NCBI GenBank assembly: GCA_030602845.1
Contig: JAUVYZ010000020.1
Span: 1 to 12,836, forward strand
DNA from: Phycisphaerae bacterium
Lineage (GTDB): Bacteria; Planctomycetota; Phycisphaerae; Sedimentisphaerales; Anaerobacaceae
Reading direction: 5' to 3'
DNA length: 12,836 nt
Shown: in pieces, positions 7,065 to 12,836 of the stretch
Numbering within the stretch: the stretch's first letter is position 1
Layout of the letters: each line of letters starts with the position of its first letter
Notes under the pieces: model-generated
Databases searched by the model: none
The model's input: the letters and a program-made list of their open reading frames with translations, nothing else
Told to the model about the DNA's origin: nothing
Program-made: the position numbers and the translations under genes

Positions 7065-8039
7065 TTATTTTTCGGACGGAATATTTTCGATTGTCCGCAA
7101 TGTATTTCTGTTTTTGTCGTTTTCAATTTCTGCGAGCCAGCGGCCTGATTCGGATTTGCTGTAGCCCAAAAAGGCGCTGGTTTTGTCGTGATTTTCGAAG
7201 GTCTTGCAGGCCTTGCGCTTGTTCGTATTTGCGTAGCAGTATATGCAGCCGTGCGGACAGGTATCATACGTTCCAATGTCTGTGCTCTCTGTGCAGCCGC
7301 ACTCGTTTCTTGTGGGTTTTTCTTTGTATTGCAGACCGCCTGGATAAAACAACTGTTCAATGATGCCGCCGTCGATACAATGTGCTTTTTTGATTTTCGG
7401 TCCGAGCAGATAATCGCCGCAGCATGAGGACATCTGGATTCCATAATGGGCCGCAATGTCTGCCAATTCGTTTGCCAAATCAATCTTAAAATCGCTGCTG
7501 TAATCAAAAATTTTTAGACCTTTTGACTTCTCAAACTCAGCAAAATTACGAATGACCTTGCCGTATTTTACCACGAAGCTGAAATAACAGCGCTCAACAT
7601 ATCCGGCCAACTCAGACGCAAGCTCTTCAAACGCTCTGATGTAATAATCGCGGTCGCAGATAGCTGAAATGATGATTGGGTCAAACCTCCAATTTATATG
7701 CCGGGGCGAATAGGTTTTACTCAGCTCCTTTAATGCGTCAATAGCCACCTGTTTTTCCACATTACTTTCAAAGACGCTCGGCAGGCCGGTAACGGTATAG
7801 TTGAAATAGAATTTGTACCCCAAACCATCGATGATTTTCAGGCTCTCGAGAAAGGGGCTAAAGTTTTTGGACCAGAGCACAAAACAAACAACGTCTTCGG
7901 GCTTTAGCGAGACAATATATCTCTGTCCGCCAAAGGGATGCACCACGCCTGCAAAGCCGTCTTTTAGCCGGCCCATAAACCAATCTCCGTAAAACGCCGG
8001 GACATCTGTTCTGCGGGATACCGAAATAATTCTCTTCAT
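7065..8039 (-). CDS. DUF1848 family protein, probable Fe-S / radical-SAM-like
   Basis: This 324-residue cytoplasmic protein matches the DUF1848 family, whose members are usually about 300 residues and biochemically uncharacterised. The N-terminus has the family signature ISVSRRTDVPAFYGDWF, followed by SLKPEDVVCFVLWSKN and YYFNYTVTG-like segments. HINWRFDPIII gives a TIM-barrel-like core strand. Cysteines cluster in the second half: C206-C207, C221, C247-x-C249 and C261-x3-C265-x2-C268 (CPHGCIYCYA). The last is a CxxxCxxC arrangement like the radical SAM 4Fe-4S motif, but placed near the C-terminus rather than the N-terminus, as is normal for DUF1848. That suggests an Fe-S enzyme; substrate unknown. 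No strong Shine-Dalgarno precedes the ATG (GGCGAG lies close by). It lies 121 bp downstream of tRNA-Ser on the same strand and may be transcribed by read-through from the tRNA/tadA cluster. Confidence 0.85.
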   Translation of the reverse strand: MKRIISVSRRTDVPAFYGDWFMGRLKDGFAGVVHPFGGQRYIVSLKPEDVVCFVLWSKNFSPFLESLKIIDGLGYKFYFNYTVTGLPSVFESNVEKQVAIDALKELSKTYSPRHINWRFDPIIISAICDRDYYIRAFEELASELAGYVERCYFSFVVKYGKVIRNFAEFEKSKGLKIFDYSSDFKIDLANELADIAAHYGIQMSSCCGDYLLGPKIKKAHCIDGGIIEQLFYPGGLQYKEKPTRNECGCTESTDIGTYDTCPHGCIYCYANTNKRKACKTFENHDKTSAFLGYSKSESGRWLAEIENDKNRNTLRTIENIPSEK

Positions 8040-8160
8040 TGCTCGCCAACTTTTAAGGCAGGATTCGCCCTTTTCCCTTCAAGCGCCACTGTTATGAATT
8101 GTATCCGGCCAAATGATGAAAATTGAACCCTGCAAACAACCTTGCAAAAGGGATAAAAAC

Positions 8161-8248
8161 CGGAGAGGGCGGGATTCGAACCCGCGGTAGGGACAAGCCC
8201 TACACAGCCTTTCCAAGGCTGCTCCTTAAGCCGCTCGGACACCTCTCC
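8161..8248 (-). tRNA. tRNA-Ser (anticodon GGA)
   Basis: This is an 88-nt class II tRNA. The acceptor stem is GGAGAGG/CCTCTCC with discriminator G. The anticodon arm is CAGCC-TTGGAAA-GGCTG with GGA in the loop, followed by a long variable arm (GTAGGGCTTGTCCCTAC) and a T arm containing GGTTCGAATCC. It reads UCC/UCU serine codons. The 3' CCA is not encoded. The gene begins 23 nt after the tadA stop codon, so tadA mRNA and this tRNA are probably cut from one transcript. Confidence 0.95.
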
Positions 8249-8260
8249 AAATTAGTTTTG

Positions 8261-8287
8261 AGTTTTTAGTTCTAAGTTTTTAGTTCT
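8261..8287. repeat. 14-bp direct repeat at the end of tadA
   Basis: The 13-mer agtttttagttct occurs at 8261-8273 and again at 8275-8287, with a degenerate third part just before. On the minus strand the inner copy encodes the last residues of TadA (ELKT) and its TAG stop, so the end of the gene is made of repeat sequence. Confidence 0.7.
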
Positions 8288-8766
8288 GCATTTTCGTCTC
8301 GTCGCCGCTCGAAGAAATTTTGCAGTTGCTCCCTACATTCTTTTTCCAATACGCCGGCCGTAACTTCCAATCTGTGATTTAATCTCTCGTCGCCAACGAT
8401 ATTATACAAAGTCCCGCACGCCCCGCTTTTGGGGTCGCTGCACCCGTAACACAGTCTGTCCATTCTGCTCAGTACCAGCGCCCCGGCACACATAGGACAA
8501 GGCTCTAACGTAACATACATCGTACAGCCATTTAATCGCCAGCTTTGGCGAGCTGCCGCCGCCTGCGTTAAAGCGATTATTTCAGCGTGGGCGGTCGGGT
8601 CTCGGAGCTGCTCTCTTTGGTTGTATGCCTTGCCGATTATCCTTTTTTCACAAACTATAACCGCCCCGATGGGCACGTCGCCGTTGTCTTCAGCAATCCG
8701 GGCCGCTTCAATAGCCACCCGCATAAACCGCTCATCTTCTTTAGTGTTCGGCTCTTCAGTATTCAT
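8272..8766 (-). CDS. tadA: tRNA-specific adenosine deaminase TadA
   Basis: This enzyme deaminates the wobble adenosine 34 of tRNA-Arg(ACG) to inosine. Its 164 residues match the family size. Zinc and catalytic residues are present: H60-A-E62 in TAHAEIIAL, with E62 the proton shuttle, and P-C90-P-M-C93 in TLEPCPMCAGA. DVPIGAVIV near residue 30 and the AYNQREQLRDPTAHAE segment are typical of TadA rather than of cytidine or guanine deaminases. The C-terminus is lysine/arginine-rich (FFERRRDENAELKT), its last few codons lying in a short direct repeat. The gene sits between tRNA-Glu (22 nt upstream of the ATG) and tRNA-Ser (23 nt downstream of the stop) on one strand. This implies a mixed tRNA/mRNA transcript from the promoter at 9015-9042. 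Shine-Dalgarno complementarity is weak. Confidence 0.95.
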   Translation of the reverse strand: MNTEEPNTKEDERFMRVAIEAARIAEDNGDVPIGAVIVCEKRIIGKAYNQREQLRDPTAHAEIIALTQAAAARQSWRLNGCTMYVTLEPCPMCAGALVLSRMDRLCYGCSDPKSGACGTLYNIVGDERLNHRLEVTAGVLEKECREQLQNFFERRRDENAELKT

Positions 8767-8788
8767 CGCTCAACAGCCAATAAAAAAC

Positions 8789-8861
8789 TACCCCCAAGGG
8801 GAGTCGAACCCCTGTCTCCAGGATGAGAACCTGATATCCTAAGCCACTAGACGATGGGGGC
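8789..8861 (-). tRNA. tRNA-Glu (anticodon CUC)
   Basis: This is a 73-nt cloverleaf. The acceptor is GCCCCCA/TGGGGGT with a G1-U72 wobble and discriminator A. The anticodon arm is TCAGG-TTCTCAT-CCTGG, reading GAG codons, and the T arm is AGGGG-TTCGACT-CCCCT. CCA is not encoded. It lies 2 nt after tRNA-Met and 22 nt before tadA, so the three are very likely one transcript. Confidence 0.95.
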
Positions 8862-8863
8862 AA

Positions 8864-8937
8864 TAGCGGCGGTTGGATTCGAACCAACGACCCTGGGCTT
8901 ATGAATCCCATGCTCTAACCAGCTGAGCTACGCCGCC
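8864..8937 (-). tRNA. tRNA-Met (anticodon CAU, probably elongator)
   Basis: This is a 74-nt cloverleaf. The acceptor is GGCGGCG/CGCCGCT with discriminator A, the D arm is GCTC...GAGC, and the anticodon loop is TTCATAA. The T arm is GTTGG-TTCGAAT-CCAAC. The paired G1 start and lack of three G-C pairs at the anticodon stem end argue against initiator tRNA. A CAU anticodon could also be tRNA-Ile2 with lysidine, which sequence alone does not exclude. The closing anticodon-stem pair is A31-G39, a mismatch. CCA is not encoded. Confidence 0.9.
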
Positions 8938-9014
8938 AAAGTGTTTAATAGTAAATAATAAGCTGTGTTAATTGTACGAAAAATATTCTTTTTGCCTGCT
9001 ACAGCTTTTCTTGA

Positions 9015-9042
9015 ATTATAGCCGGGATTTCGGGCCTATCAA
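9015..9042 (-). promoter_or_regulatory. Predicted strong sigma70-type promoter for the tRNA-tRNA-tadA-tRNA cluster
   Basis: On the minus strand TTGATA (9037-9042) is followed after 16 nt by a perfect TATAAT (9015-9020). The expected start is near 9008, about 70 nt before tRNA-Met. The GC-rich spacer and quality of both hexamers fit a stable-RNA promoter. Within the surrounding 8938-9148 spacer I see no other convincing element and no terminator for the upstream fusion gene. Confidence 0.65.
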
Positions 9043-9148
9043 GAACAAAAAATGCAAAATCAACCGGATATTCGGCGTTACTTTCGGTAAACGGGCGCTT
9101 TAAAGTAGAGTTGCTTGATGGCGGCCCCACCAATATCACGTCTCAGAA

Positions 9149-12100
9149 TTACTCGACCTTCTTATAAAATTCAGCTTCCCGGTCGGAAAGTCTTTTCTGC
9201 CGAATCATTGTACGAATGCGCTGCAAATCTACATCTCTTGGCTCACCGCCGGAGGATACTGAAACGGCGGTTTGGCCGAAGCCAGCTGGAACGACTTGCA
9301 AGAACCTGCTTACGGAAACCGTCGATACAAGTGCTGCTGCTATAAGGACGCCCACCACAAAGTATCGGGACAGCACCTTCCTTGCTCGTGCCTTGTGGCT
9401 CGTGACACGTGCCTCGAGCGACGAGCGACGAGCGACGAGCAACGGGTAGCGGCACCTGTCACAATATATGCAATCTTTTTTGTCTTTGCCGGTAAGGCCA
9501 AACTCACAACTGCCGATTTTTTTTGCCGGCAGGTACCGCTTTAGTACTCCCACGTTGTTAAGCAGCGACAGGAAAGCCCCTACCGGACACAGATACCGGC
9601 ACCAGAAGCGAGTATAAAAAACCGAGCCTATCAGAGCTATCGCCGCTATCAGCAATATTGACAATTGCCAAAATTGCAAGTTGAAAAATGAAATAAGCGG
9701 GTCTGAACCAAGAGTCGTACGGTTTCTCGAAAAAAAGAATACAATTATCAAAATTAAAAGGACCACATATTTGACAAATCTTGCTTTTTGCATCTTGTCT
9801 GCCGCTACCGGCTGCTTAAATCTTCCAGGAACGACGTAGCCAAGCAGTTCCTGTGCAGCGCCGAATGGGCAGATGTAGCCGCAATAAATGTTGCCAAAGA
9901 TTATTACCAAAACCGGCACTCCTATAACCAGCAAAAACGCACCTGCCAGTCCTGCAGCAGGGGTGTGCAAAGACAATACGGTCGCTATTTGTTCTGTGGA
10001 ATACTGGGCGTTCAAGATAATCCCCCCCACGACAAGATTAAGCGAAAGCACAGCGAGTCTGCTCCAGAATCCTCCGTAGTAGATTACAATCAAAGCAAGT
10101 ATGAACGCACTAATCAGATATATTCCCTGGGTGTCCGGCAGATAGTTGGCCTGATAAGCTCTGCCTTTGGGCCCGGGTTCCAGAGACCAGCCGAGAATTT
10201 GTGTGGCGAACCTGTGCCCTGATGTTTCCAGCGCCGAAAGAATCGCTTCAGAGCTGACAGTGGCGCCGGTTACCGCATCAACATCGGCAAACGGCTCAGA
10301 GGCGAAAAGCTGTTGGCCATTGAGAGAGTCGCGCCAGGTGATGTTATTTGCGTCCGGTTGGCGGGGTTCCCCAAACACCATCTTTCGCGTTTGGGGGCCC
10401 CTGCTAAGGAGGTTAAGATACGCAGGCGTTTCATTTGACCGTATTATATGGAAGTTAATCAATTTGCCGGCAGCGTCCACATAAATCGCAAGATTCATCT
10501 TCCCTCCAAAACCGCGAACCCCAGGCGCCAAGTCTACAGAGCTGAAGATATATCCGGTCAGATTATCGTTGGCGTCGGAAACACTAAAATAGTTGATTGC
10601 TCGACCACTCTCAGCAAGGTCTCCTGACATCTGCTCAATGTTTGATCCGCCGGCCAGTGCTTGAGCTGCATATTGTGGCAGTGACGGTCTCAGACGTGCA
10701 GCGGCGGCAATGAGCAGATTCGAGCACAGAATAACTGATATCCCAATACCAAATAGGATGTACCCCGCCCCTCGGAGGGGCGGGGTGTAACCGAGCCTGC
10801 GTCCAGCACCAAAAACGTTTGAGCGAAGCTCTTTTGGTGCTGGATATATCTTCAGTGCTGCAGGTGGCACATTGGCCAGAATAAGCAGAATAAATACAAA
10901 TAGCGTTACCTTTGCCCCGAGCACAGGAACAAGTGCAAGCCCTGTCAGCAATCCTCCCACTGAGGCACCGAGGTGGTCGGCCATCTCAAGCGAACTGGCG
11001 ACCTGGCCGGTTTCAAAATCAGCATCGGCCAGCTGCCGGGCGGCCAGTGGAAAGTAGCAGCCGGCACACAAGCCGCAGAGAACAAACGCAATCGCAAAAG
11101 CCGGGTGTGTCCAACGTTCAGCAGGCCAAAAAGCAATTGTGGCAAGTATCAGCGTATGAACAAGTATTACCGCAAATATGTAGCCCGTGACCCGTGACCC
11201 GTGACCCGGGCGACGAGCCCCGTTAGAAATCTTCCAATGGGAATAGGTAATACGACGCAAAAAGGAAAAAATTCTAACGGGGCGAGCGACGAGCGACGAG
11301 ATTAGGGCTGCACCGATGGTTAGGCCCACCATAAATACGGATGAGATAACGCCGATGTGCAGGTACAGCGAGCCGAACCGGGTTTGATATATATACATCA
11401 GGACAATTACCACCCCGATTGCCGCCCAGCCAGCTGAGAAAACCAGAAACGTACTGTCAAACCCAGCACCAAAAGAGCTTTGCTCGGACGTTTTTGGTAC
11501 TGGGCGAGCTGTCTTTAGAATATAAATAACTCGCAAAGCCACAAAAACCAAAACAGGGATAAAAAAGGCCAACGGGCCGGCCAGGGCAAGGTGTTTAACA
11601 AATCTTGTAATCGGTGCCCCCGATTGTTTCGCTGCAAGCAATAAACTGTATAAATGCGTCAAAGGCCTGGAATCACGATTAATCAGCAAACGCTCAGGCA
11701 AATCCGCACTCGAATAATTCTCGAGAGCGGCAGCGGCCCGGCCCGGCAAATAAACCGAAAGCAAAGCTGCCGGAGGAAAAACATCGGCTCCACCTTCTAT
11801 CGCGGCAAAGCGGTCTCGCAGAGTGCCGGGTGCGCCGGTAAGGTTTTCAGAGTCAGATACAATAAACCATGTGTCCTCACCGGGTGTTAGAACAGGCTGC
11901 GGGAAAGGAACCCTTTCAAGCGTCAGCTTTGTCGAGGCACCAAGATTGATTAGCTCGGTGCCCATAATGTTTTCCCCGCCTGCTACGCGGACCGCCAAAA
12001 CGCCGTCAGCTCTTAGAGATTCTTTAACCCGGCGATAGAATTCAAGTGTGTAGTAGCGATTCAGAACCGAGCTGGTCGCATCGGGTAGATTGAGGATTAC

Positions 12101-12836
12101 TAAGTCATAATATCGCTTCTTTTGGGCCAGTAACAAGCGAATGTCAGTCGTGTTGGGGTCAAAACGCTCGTCCGTTGTCTTAAATTCAGTCGGCAGAAAG
12201 TCGGCCAGCTTCTGCACATATTCGTTGTCGCAATGTGTCCAGGTCACTTGCTCAATCTGCGGTAAGCGCAAGAATTCCTGGCAGAGACCTAACCCCGAGC
12301 CAATGACCAGAATCCGCCTGGCGTCAGGATTTTGGCAGAGACCAATAGCTGCTATCCGGCCGGCCGTACTTTCATCGGGTAGTGTCTCAACGACACTACC
12401 TTCACGCATAGCTATCCACTGGTCGCGGTAGACTCCATAGAGATACTCGGCCTGAGCTGTTTGGAATGAGCCACGCAGCGCATTCTTGGGAAGCAGCTTG
12501 GTCCATTTTATAATCCGCACCTGTTGCATCAGGGCCTTGTCAGCACCGCCAAACAAACAAACTAAAACACATACCGGCACAAAAGCCCAACGCCATCTTT
12601 TTAGGTTCCCATTTGCCCTGGCAAGCTGCACGTAAAATACTGATAGCGAGACAATAAAGGCGAGTATAAAGAAAATCCTTGCCGAACTTACGCCGAAACC
12701 AAGAAGCACGGTCACACCCAGCCCGCCTAAAAAACTTCCCACTGCTTCAATAATATATACCCGCGAAACGGGAAGTCTTTGGTCCTGCTGGACCCATCGG
12801 CAGGCAATAGGAAACAGCATTCCAGTGATGATACTG
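9149..12836 (-). CDS. MFS/spermidine synthase-like protein fused to FMN-binding and NosR/NapH-like Fe-S membrane domains (5' end cut by window edge)
   Basis: One open frame, without interruption, continues beyond the right edge; residues are numbered from the Met at 12820, which looks internal. Residues 1-65 are the end of an N-terminal MFS-like helix bundle. Residues 115-400 are a spermidine synthase-like Rossmann domain with SAM loop VIGSGLGLC (173-180). The catalytic DSSDP-type motif reads LNLPDA (243-248), so the first Asp is Asn244 and true aminopropyltransferase activity is doubtful. Residues 410-655 are the second MFS-like bundle. TM 685-708 precedes an FMN_bind domain (about 715-880) with DAVTGAT (848-854), the flavin attachment motif (T854) modified by ApbE-type transferases and expected outside the cytoplasm. 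Then come TMs with C980-x3-C984-P, C1074-x3-C1078-P and C1117-x2-C1120-x2-C1123, as in NosR/NapH polyferredoxins, and a last TM near 1152-1170. A transmembrane electron-transfer role is the best inference; the link to the first half is unknown. Five repeat elements interrupt its loops in frame. Confidence 0.88.
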   Translation of the reverse strand, partial: SIITGMLFPIACRWVQQDQRLPVSRVYIIEAVGSFLGGLGVTVLLGFGVSSARIFFILAFIVSLSVFYVQLARANGNLKRWRWAFVPVCVLVCLFGGADKALMQQVRIIKWTKLLPKNALRGSFQTAQAEYLYGVYRDQWIAMREGSVVETLPDESTAGRIAAIGLCQNPDARRILVIGSGLGLCQEFLRLPQIEQVTWTHCDNEYVQKLADFLPTEFKTTDERFDPNTTDIRLLLAQKKRYYDLVILNLPDATSSVLNRYYTLEFYRRVKESLRADGVLAVRVAGGENIMGTELINLGASTKLTLERVPFPQPVLTPGEDTWFIVSDSENLTGAPGTLRDRFAAIEGGADVFPPAALLSVYLPGRAAAALENYSSADLPERLLINRDSRPLTHLYSLLLAAKQSGAPITRFVKHLALAGPLAFFIPVLVFVALRVIYILKTARPVPKTSEQSSFGAGFDSTFLVFSAGWAAIGVVIVLMYIYQTRFGSLYLHIGVISSVFMVGLTIGAALISSLVARPVRIFSFLRRITYSHWKISNGARRPGHGSRVTGYIFAVILVHTLILATIAFWPAERWTHPAFAIAFVLCGLCAGCYFPLAARQLADADFETGQVASSLEMADHLGASVGGLLTGLALVPVLGAKVTLFVFILLILANVPPAALKIYPAPKELRSNVFGAGRRLGYTPPLRGAGYILFGIGISVILCSNLLIAAAARLRPSLPQYAAQALAGGSNIEQMSGDLAESGRAINYFSVSDANDNLTGYIFSSVDLAPGVRGFGGKMNLAIYVDAAGKLINFHIIRSNETPAYLNLLSRGPQTRKMVFGEPRQPDANNITWRDSLNGQQLFASEPFADVDAVTGATVSSEAILSALETSGHRFATQILGWSLEPGPKGRAYQANYLPDTQGIYLISAFILALIVIYYGGFWSRLAVLSLNLVVGGIILNAQYSTEQIATVLSLHTPAAGLAGAFLLVIGVPVLVIIFGNIYCGYICPFGAAQELLGYVVPGRFKQPVAADKMQKARFVKYVVLLILIIVFFFSRNRTTLGSDPLISFFNLQFWQLSILLIAAIALIGSVFYTRFWCRYLCPVGAFLSLLNNVGVLKRYLPAKKIGSCEFGLTGKDKKDCIYCDRCRYPLLVARRSSLEARVTSHKARARKVLSRYFVVGVLIAAALVSTVSVSRFLQVVPAGFGQTAVSVSSGGEPRDVDLQRIRTMIRQKRLSDREAEFYKKVE
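9384..9443. repeat. Element A: heptamer repeat tract within the fusion gene
   Basis: Four tandem copies of gagcgac occupy 9416-9443 (last copy gagcaac), next to a degenerate gctcgtg/cgtgac tract at 9384-9415. In the fusion frame it encodes an Arg/Ser/Ala-rich stretch (about residues 1127-1146, LLVARRSSLEARVTSHKARA) placed between the CxxCxxC motif and the last membrane helix. The same heptamer flanks element B, so the two are related. Confidence 0.75.
10762..10786. repeat. Element C: perfect GC-rich palindrome within the fusion gene
   Basis: Arms of 12 bp (10762-10773 and 10775-10786, ACCCCGCCCCTC and its complement) surround a single base. It encodes TPPLRGAG in the hydrophilic stretch just before the helix at about 685. 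It lies 15 bp from element D1. Confidence 0.85.
10802..10844. repeat. Element D1: 43-bp palindromic element within the fusion gene
   Basis: Perfect 13-bp arms, TCCAGCACCAAAA (10802-10814) and its complement (10832-10844), enclose an inner GAGC-GAA-GCTC hairpin with a 6-nt asymmetric bulge. It encodes PAPKELRSNVFGAG (about residues 660-673) in the loop between two membrane modules. Its reverse complement matches element D2 with about four mismatches in 41 bases. Confidence 0.9.
11184..11300. repeat. Element B: 117-bp element with 12-bp inverted repeats and flanking heptamers, within the fusion gene
   Basis: A core of 11217-11283 has perfect 12-bp terminal inverted repeats, GCCCCGTTAGAA (11217-11228) and TTCTAACGGGGC (11272-11283). 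On one side are 3.6 copies of cccgtga (11184-11208), and on the other 2.4 copies of gagcgac (11284-11300). The visible span is 39 codons and stays open in the fusion frame, encoding a basic stretch (about residues 508-546) between two predicted membrane helices. No transposase is encoded; it looks like a non-autonomous MITE-like or REP-like unit. Confidence 0.85.
11462..11504. repeat. Element D2: inverted second copy of the 43-bp palindromic element
   Basis: Arms CCCAGCACCAAAA (11462-11474) and TTTTGGTACTGGG (11492-11504) pair with one G-T position and enclose GAGC-TTT-GCTC. It is the D1 element in the opposite orientation. It encodes PVPKTSEQSSFGAG (about residues 440-453) in the loop after the first helix of the second MFS-like bundle. 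Confidence 0.9.

Noticed and set aside
8036..8242. Minus-strand frame of 68 codons
   Set aside because: It lies mostly within the tRNA-Ser gene and the spacer before DUF1848; no coding signal.
8999..9139. 46-codon frame on the minus strand starting with GTG, directly after the fusion gene
   Set aside because: It contains the TTGATA/TATAAT promoter of the tRNA cluster, has a weak start and no recognisable family. Possible but not supported enough to call.
9149..12836. Possibility that the fusion is an assembly artefact joining two genes
   Set aside because: The frame stays open through the junction, membrane helices and loops alternate sensibly on both sides, and no stop/start pair or Shine-Dalgarno is seen near residues 655-715. 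It remains a point to check by homologue comparison.

Overview
The window looks like a chromosomal segment of a Gram-negative-type bacterium with mid-range GC. Style points to the PVC/Planctomycetota area: a MFS/spermidine synthase-like fusion, a large Cache-HAMP-PAS histidine kinase with satellite receiver proteins, tRNA genes lacking encoded CCA, and short dispersed repeats inside genes. That placement is an inference and I hold it weakly. Both edges cut genes: a coiled-coil protein on the left loses its C-terminus, and a membrane redox fusion on the right loses its N-terminus.

Layout. 1-977 (minus) encodes a protein with two CCHC zinc-knuckle-like motifs followed by about 13 copies of a 14-residue coiled-coil repeat (42-bp DNA repeat). 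A 277-bp divergent spacer holds a good sigma70-type promoter for holA (1255-2247, plus), the DNA polymerase III delta subunit. Convergent to it, 6772 to 2323 (minus) is a four-gene two-component operon: a 989-residue membrane sensor kinase (dCache, HAMP, GAF-like, PAS, HisKA, HATPase) followed by three paralogous receiver-only response regulators, the first overlapping the kinase gene by 38 bp.

A 292-bp spacer without a convincing gene separates this from a DUF1848 Fe-S protein gene (7065-8039, minus). Upstream of that lies a compact minus-strand translation cluster: promoter (9015-9042), tRNA-Met(CAU), tRNA-Glu(CUC), tadA (tRNA adenosine deaminase), tRNA-Ser(GGA), with gaps of 2, 22 and 23 nt.

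The remaining 3.7 kb (9149-12836, minus) is one uninterrupted reading frame joining a MFS/spermidine synthase-like module to an FMN-binding domain with a TGAT flavinylation motif and a NosR/NapH-like polyferredoxin membrane module. Five short palindromic or heptamer-repeat elements (9384-11504) lie inside it. All keep the frame, and all fall in predicted hydrophilic segments outside the transmembrane helices. Two copies of one 43-bp palindrome sit in opposite orientations and encode similar peptides. The fusion protein and this Rickettsia-palindromic-element-like colonisation of it are the most unusual things in the window.
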